Part shown: one piece after another, positions 13,166-16,645 of the stretch
Layout: the number at the start of each line of letters is the position of its first letter
Position numbering within the stretch: the first letter of the stretch is position 1
Assembly: GCA_015521945.1 (NCBI GenBank)
Contig: WANG01000102.1
Coordinates: forward strand, 1 to 16,645
Origin: Candidatus Hydrothermarchaeota archaeon
Lineage (GTDB): Archaea; Hydrothermarchaeota; Hydrothermarchaeia; Hydrothermarchaeales; BMS3B
Direction of reading: 5' to 3'
DNA: 16,645 nucleotides
Position numbers and translations under genes: made by a program
The notes under the pieces: model-generated
Databases searched by the model: none
Told to the model about the DNA's origin: nothing
The model's input: the letters and a program-made list of their open reading frames with translations, nothing else

Positions 13166-14335
13166 ATGTTCCATGTTGCGGGCGAGGAGGACATAAAAGC
13201 CGGAAGAACCACGGATGTGTACTTTCTCAATACCGTGAGGGTGCTGCGGGAGAAGGGGATACGCAGGCGGGTGGTTGCGGAGGTGAGCACCAGCACCATG
13301 CGGTACCCCTGGGGGGTGCTGGCGGGGGTTGAGGAGGTGGCACGCCTGCTTGAGGGGTACCCGGTGGATGTGGATGCCATGCCCGAGGGGAGCATCTTCT
13401 ACCCCGGGGAGCCCGTGCTGCGCATCTCCGGTGAGTACACCGAGTTTGCGGTGCTTGAGACACCCCTGCTGGGCATGCTGTGCCAGGCTTCGGGAATAGC
13501 CACAAAGGCTGCACGCTTCAGGCTGGCTGCAGGTAAGCGCCTGCTCCTGAGCTTTGGAATACGCAGGCTGCACCCTGCGATTGCGCCCATGATAGACCGC
13601 TCCGCGTACATAGGGGGGTGCGACGGGTTCTCGGGGGTGGCGGCTGAGGCGCTGACGGGTGAGCGGGCGAGGGGTACCATGCCCCACGCCCTCGTTATAG
13701 TGGTGGGGGACCAGACCCTGGCGTGGAGGTACTTTGACGAGGTGGTGCCGGAGGATGTACCCAGGATAGCCCTTGTTGACACCTACTGCGATGAGAAGTG
13801 GGAGGCTGTGAGGGCTGCTGAGAGCGTTGAGCGCCTGCACGCGGTTAGGCTGGACACGCCCTCCTCAAGGCGGGGCGACTTCGCCAGAATAGTTGAGGAG
13901 GTTAGGTGGGAGCTTGATGTCAGGGGATACAGGAAGGTGAAGATATTCGTATCCGGGGGAATTGATGAGGAGGACGTGCGCAGGCTGAGGCTTGTGGACG
14001 GCTTCGGGGTGGGAACCAGCATAAGCTCCGCGCCTCCCATAGACTTCGCCCTTGACATAGTGGAGGTTGAGGGCAGGCCGGCTGCCAAGCGGGGCAAGAG
14101 GAGCATGGCAAAGAGCGTGCTGCGGTGCAGGTGCATGCGCTCCATGGTTGTGCCCGCGGGGGAGCGCAGGAGGTGCGAGAGGTGCGGGGAGGAGATGGAG
14201 GAGCTGCTCCAGCCCCTCATAAGGGAGGGGAGGCTGGTGAGGAGGCTCCCCGCTGCAAGGGAGATTCGTGAGTATGTGCTTGAACAGCTTGAGGCGATGA
14301 GAGGGGGTGATGGTGTTGAAGCTGTTTCCGAGTAA
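13166..14335 (+). CDS. pncB: Nicotinate phosphoribosyltransferase, archaeal zinc-tailed type
   Basis: Joins nicotinate and PRPP to give NaMN (ATP-assisted in the family), the step after nicotinamidase in salvage. The 389 residues match the archaeal type known from Thermoplasma, including its C-terminal zinc-ribbon-like tail: C321 and C323 (CRC), then C337 and C340 (CxxC). Marks: KAGRTTDVYF at 11-20, EVSTSTMRYPWGVLAG at 39-54, FGIRRLHPAIAPMIDRSAYIGGCDGFSGV at 130-158 with H136, GTMPHALV at 170-177, and FVSGGIDEEDVRRL at 261-274. The frame is open far upstream (to 12845), but that stretch is antisense to nadX. The ATG at 13166 is the first Met giving the family N-terminus and sits 28 bases from a TATA box, so the message is probably leaderless. 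acs overlaps its 3' end. Confidence 0.94.
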   Translation: MFHVAGEEDIKAGRTTDVYFLNTVRVLREKGIRRRVVAEVSTSTMRYPWGVLAGVEEVARLLEGYPVDVDAMPEGSIFYPGEPVLRISGEYTEFAVLETPLLGMLCQASGIATKAARFRLAAGKRLLLSFGIRRLHPAIAPMIDRSAYIGGCDGFSGVAAEALTGERARGTMPHALVIVVGDQTLAWRYFDEVVPEDVPRIALVDTYCDEKWEAVRAAESVERLHAVRLDTPSSRRGDFARIVEEVRWELDVRGYRKVKIFVSGGIDEEDVRRLRLVDGFGVGTSISSAPPIDFALDIVEVEGRPAAKRGKRSMAKSVLRCRCMRSMVVPAGERRRCERCGEEMEELLQPLIREGRLVRRLPAAREIREYVLEQLEAMRGGDGVEAVSE

Positions 14336-16193
14336 GGAGTTTGTGGAGAGAGCCAATGTAAGGGATGCGGGAGTGTATGAGAGGGCTGAGCGTGACCCGC
14401 TGGGGTTCTGGGCTGAGGCTGCGGAGAGGGTGCACTGGTTCAGGGAGTGGAAGGAGGTGCTTGACACCTCAAGGGCACCCTTCTACAGGTGGTTCACGGG
14501 AGGGGAGATAAACATCTCCTACAACTGCCTGGACAGGCACCTGAAGGAGAGGGGGAGCAAGCCAGCGCTGGTGTGGGAGGGTGAAGACGGCACCCTGCGA
14601 AGTTTGAGCTACTCCGAGCTCCACAGGGAGGTGTGCGTTACCTCAAGCATGCTCAGGGAGATGGGGGTGGAGAGGGGGGACAGGGTGGTGCTGTACATGG
14701 GCATGGTGCCCGAGCTGCCCGTCGCGATGCTCGCCTGCGCCCGCATAGGGGCGGTGCACAGCGTGGTGTTCGGGGGTTTCTCGCCCCGTGCGCTCGCGGA
14801 CAGGATTCGGGATGCTGACCCAAAGGTTGTGATTACCCAGGACGGCGCCTTCAGGAGGGGCAGGGTTGTGCCCCTGAAGCAGAACGTGGATGAGGCGCTG
14901 GAGAGCGCCGGAGAGGGCGTTGAGAGGGTGGTGGTGCTGGAGAGGGCTGGAAACGAGGTGAGCATGAGAGAGGGCAGAGATGTGAGCTGGGAGGAGGCGA
15001 GGCGGGGATGCTCCGCAGGGGTTGAGCCCGTGCCTCTTGACAGCGAGCACCCCCTCTTCATCCTGTACACCTCCGGAACCACGGGGAAGCCCAAGGGTGT
15101 GCTTCACGTGCACGGGGGGTACAATGTGGGGGTGCACCTCACCGCCAACTGGGTGTTTGACCTGAAGGAGGAGGATGTGTACTGGTGCACCGCGGATATT
15201 GGCTGGATTACGGGGCACAGCTACGTGGTTTACGGTCCCCTGTCAAACGGTGCGACTGTGGTGATGTACGAGGGAGCGCCGGACTACCCGACCCCCGAGA
15301 GGTGGTGGGAGATAATAGAGCGCCACGGGGTTACGGTTTTCTACACCGCCCCCACGGCGATAAGGTTCTTCATGAGGCTGGGGGAGGAGCCCGTGAGAAA
15401 GCATGAGCTGGGCACCCTGCGGCTCCTGGGAAGCGTGGGCGAGCCCATAAATCCGAGGGCGTGGCTCTGGTTCTACGAGGTGGTGGGTGAGAGGCGCTGC
15501 CCCATCGTGGACACCTGGTGGCAGACTGAGACCGGGATGGTGATGATAACCACCCTGCCGGGGGTGGATGCGATGAAGCCGGGGTGCGCGGGCAGACCCT
15601 TCCCGGGGGTTAGGGCGATGGTGGTGGATGAGAACATGAAGCCCGCTGCGAGGGGTGAGCTGGTGATAACCGCACCCTGGCCGGCGATGCTCAGAACCCT
15701 CTGGAGGAATGAGGAGAGGTACCTGAAGACCTACTTCAGGGGTGAGGTGTACGTTACGGGGGATGGCGCGAGGGTGGATGAGGAGGGGAGCTTCTGGATT
15801 CTGGGGAGGGTTGATGATGTGCTGAATGTCTCGGGGCACCGCCTGGGCACGGCGGAGCTTGAGAGCGCTCTGGTAAGCCACCCCAGCGTGGCTGAGGCTG
15901 CGGTGGTGGGCAGGGAGCACGAGGTGAAGGGGCAGGCGATTGTGGCGTTTGTGGTGCTGAGGGATGGGGTGAAGCCTTCTGAGGAGCTCGTTCAGGAGCT
16001 CAGGGCGCATGTGGCGAGGGAGATAAGTCCGATCGCCAAGCCTGATGAGGTGCACTTCGTGAGCAAGCTGCCGAAGACCCGCTCCGGAAAGATCATGCGC
16101 AGGGTGATGCGGGCGATTGAGCAGGGGGGCGAGATAGGAGACCTGAGCACGCTTGAGGATGTGAGCGCCGTTGAGGAGGTGAAGAGAGCGTGA
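14307..16193 (+). CDS. acs: Acetyl-CoA synthetase, AMP-forming
   Basis: Activates acetate to acetyl-CoA through acetyl-AMP, in the cytoplasm. The 628-residue length suits the family. Marks: YTSGTTGKPKGVLH at 254-267 (phosphate loop), DIGWITGHSYVVYGPL at 297-312, GSVGEPINPRAW at 375-386, DTWWQTETGM at 402-411 (Trp in the acetate pocket region), TGDGARVDEEG at 484-494, GRVDDVLNVSGHRLGTAELE at 500-519, and the catalytic K595 in PKTRSGKIMRR. The Trp and short acyl-pocket residues favour acetate; propionate remains possible. GTG at 14307 and ATG at 14310 are adjacent candidate starts preceded by AGAGGG; I give the longer. It overlaps the phosphoribosyltransferase gene by 29 bases, so the two are probably co-transcribed. 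A functional link between acetate activation and NAD salvage is not obvious. Confidence 0.96.
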   Translation: MMVLKLFPSKEFVERANVRDAGVYERAERDPLGFWAEAAERVHWFREWKEVLDTSRAPFYRWFTGGEINISYNCLDRHLKERGSKPALVWEGEDGTLRSLSYSELHREVCVTSSMLREMGVERGDRVVLYMGMVPELPVAMLACARIGAVHSVVFGGFSPRALADRIRDADPKVVITQDGAFRRGRVVPLKQNVDEALESAGEGVERVVVLERAGNEVSMREGRDVSWEEARRGCSAGVEPVPLDSEHPLFILYTSGTTGKPKGVLHVHGGYNVGVHLTANWVFDLKEEDVYWCTADIGWITGHSYVVYGPLSNGATVVMYEGAPDYPTPERWWEIIERHGVTVFYTAPTAIRFFMRLGEEPVRKHELGTLRLLGSVGEPINPRAWLWFYEVVGERRCPIVDTWWQTETGMVMITTLPGVDAMKPGCAGRPFPGVRAMVVDENMKPAARGELVITAPWPAMLRTLWRNEERYLKTYFRGEVYVTGDGARVDEEGSFWILGRVDDVLNVSGHRLGTAELESALVSHPSVAEAAVVGREHEVKGQAIVAFVVLRDGVKPSEELVQELRAHVAREISPIAKPDEVHFVSKLPKTRSGKIMRRVMRAIEQGGEIGDLSTLEDVSAVEEVKRA

Positions 16194-16253
16194 TGGGAGG
16201 GGTGCCGGGGGTGAGAGGCGGCGTCCATGTGTGAGCGCTGACGGAGGAAGGGG

Positions 16254-16645
16254 ATGCGTCTGCACCCGTACGGCAGGGCTGGCAGGCTCTTGTTCAGGGC
16301 GCCCGTGCTGCTGTACCGCCTGGGTCTCGGGTGGCTCCTCGGCAGCCGCTTCATGCTTTTGACCCACGTGGGGCGAAAAACGGGCAGGAAGCACAGCACG
16401 GTGGTTGAGGTTGTAGGGCATGAGCCTTCTACGGATACCTTCTATGTCATCTCCGGGTTTGGCAGGCGAGCCGACTGGTTTCGCAATGTGCTCCGAAACC
16501 CGGGTGTGGAGATTGTCGTGGGAGGGCGGAGAGTCCGTGCACGTGCCTACCTGCCTCCTGAGGAGGAGGCGATGTCGGTTTTCAGGGCGTTCTGCACCGC
16601 ACACCCCGCTGAGCTCAGGATAATGCTCCGCCTGTTCGGGTATCC
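16254..16645 (+). CDS. Ddn-type deazaflavin (F420)-dependent oxidoreductase family protein, 3' end cut off
   Basis: Partial gene, 130 codons to the window edge. The translation runs MRLHPYGRAGRLLFRAP, then GSRFMLLTHVGRKTGRKHST, FYVISGFGRRADWFRNVLRNPGVEI and GGRRVRARAYLPPEEE. This is the core of the nitroreductase/F420H2-dependent quinone reductase (Ddn) family: a split beta-barrel binding F420 or a related flavin, with the LLTTxGRKSGxxRxT and PxWYxNLxANPxVxV patterns. The start ATG at 16254 has GGAGG eight bases ahead, and an in-frame TGA at 16239-16241 rules out a longer form. It lies 60 bases after acs on the same strand and may be read with it. Substrate unknown. Arg codons are mixed (CGA and CGT as well as AGG), unlike the AGG-dominated neighbours, which may mean low expression or a different history. 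Confidence 0.88.
   Translation, partial: MRLHPYGRAGRLLFRAPVLLYRLGLGWLLGSRFMLLTHVGRKTGRKHSTVVEVVGHEPSTDTFYVISGFGRRADWFRNVLRNPGVEIVVGGRRVRARAYLPPEEEAMSVFRAFCTAHPAELRIMLRLFGY

Noticed and set aside
15243..16604. A 453-codon open frame on the minus strand
   Set aside because: Antisense to acs and the Ddn gene, with a low-complexity His/Pro/Arg composition. The plus-strand genes are unmistakable.
1..16645. tRNA genes, rRNA, CRISPR arrays, insertion sequences or att sites
   Set aside because: All intergenic gaps are short and were read on both strands. I saw no T-loop/acceptor pattern, no regularly spaced long repeats, no transposase or integrase motifs and no terminal inverted repeats.

Overview
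The window looks like a piece of a GC-rich euryarchaeal chromosome. The reasons are: archaeal-type PheRS subunits (winged-helix N-terminus on alpha, a beta subunit of about 550 residues without the bacterial extras), a DUF63 membrane protein, the zinc-tailed archaeal type of nicotinate phosphoribosyltransferase, aspartate dehydrogenase NadX, a Ddn-type protein normally linked to coenzyme F420, TATA-box promoters about 25-29 bases ahead of start codons, and Arg codons dominated by AGG. Ddn plus AMP-forming acetyl-CoA synthetase would fit a methanogen or Archaeoglobi-like lineage, but the sequence does not fix the species.

Layout. 1-1028 (minus): 5' two thirds of ilvC preceded by an overlapping unknown 121-residue gene. 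1127-4552 (plus): a three-gene ABC-2 transporter operon whose first permease carries a C-terminal PrsW-type intramembrane protease domain. 4553-4730: a regulatory gap with repeats and a palindrome. 4731-5282 (plus): a single-pass membrane protein of unknown function ending in a Cys-Gly-Cys tail. 5315-6493 (minus): an aspartate aminotransferase with its own promoter. 6531-9895 (minus): a small membrane protein, then pheS and pheT, packed as one operon. 9970-10734 (plus): a DUF63 membrane protein.

10731-14335 is an NAD island: a DUF59/MIP18-like gene behind nicotinamidase pncA (minus), nadC (plus), nadX (minus) and nicotinate phosphoribosyltransferase (plus). PncA and the phosphoribosyltransferase make NaMN from nicotinamide (salvage). 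NadX makes iminoaspartate from aspartate and NadC makes NaMN from quinolinate (de novo); the intermediate step, NadA, is not in the window. The four genes form two divergent pairs, each joining one salvage and one de novo gene across 33-40 bases of overlapping core promoter. acs overlaps the end of the phosphoribosyltransferase gene, and a 3'-truncated Ddn-family gene closes the window.

The most unusual parts are the ABC permease-PrsW fusion with its paralogous partner permease and neighbouring bitopic protein, and the interleaved promoters of the NAD genes. Many first genes appear to be leaderless, while operon-internal genes use Shine-Dalgarno sequences and often GTG starts. No tRNA, rRNA, CRISPR array, insertion sequence or other mobile element was seen, and no stretch over 300 bases lacks a gene.
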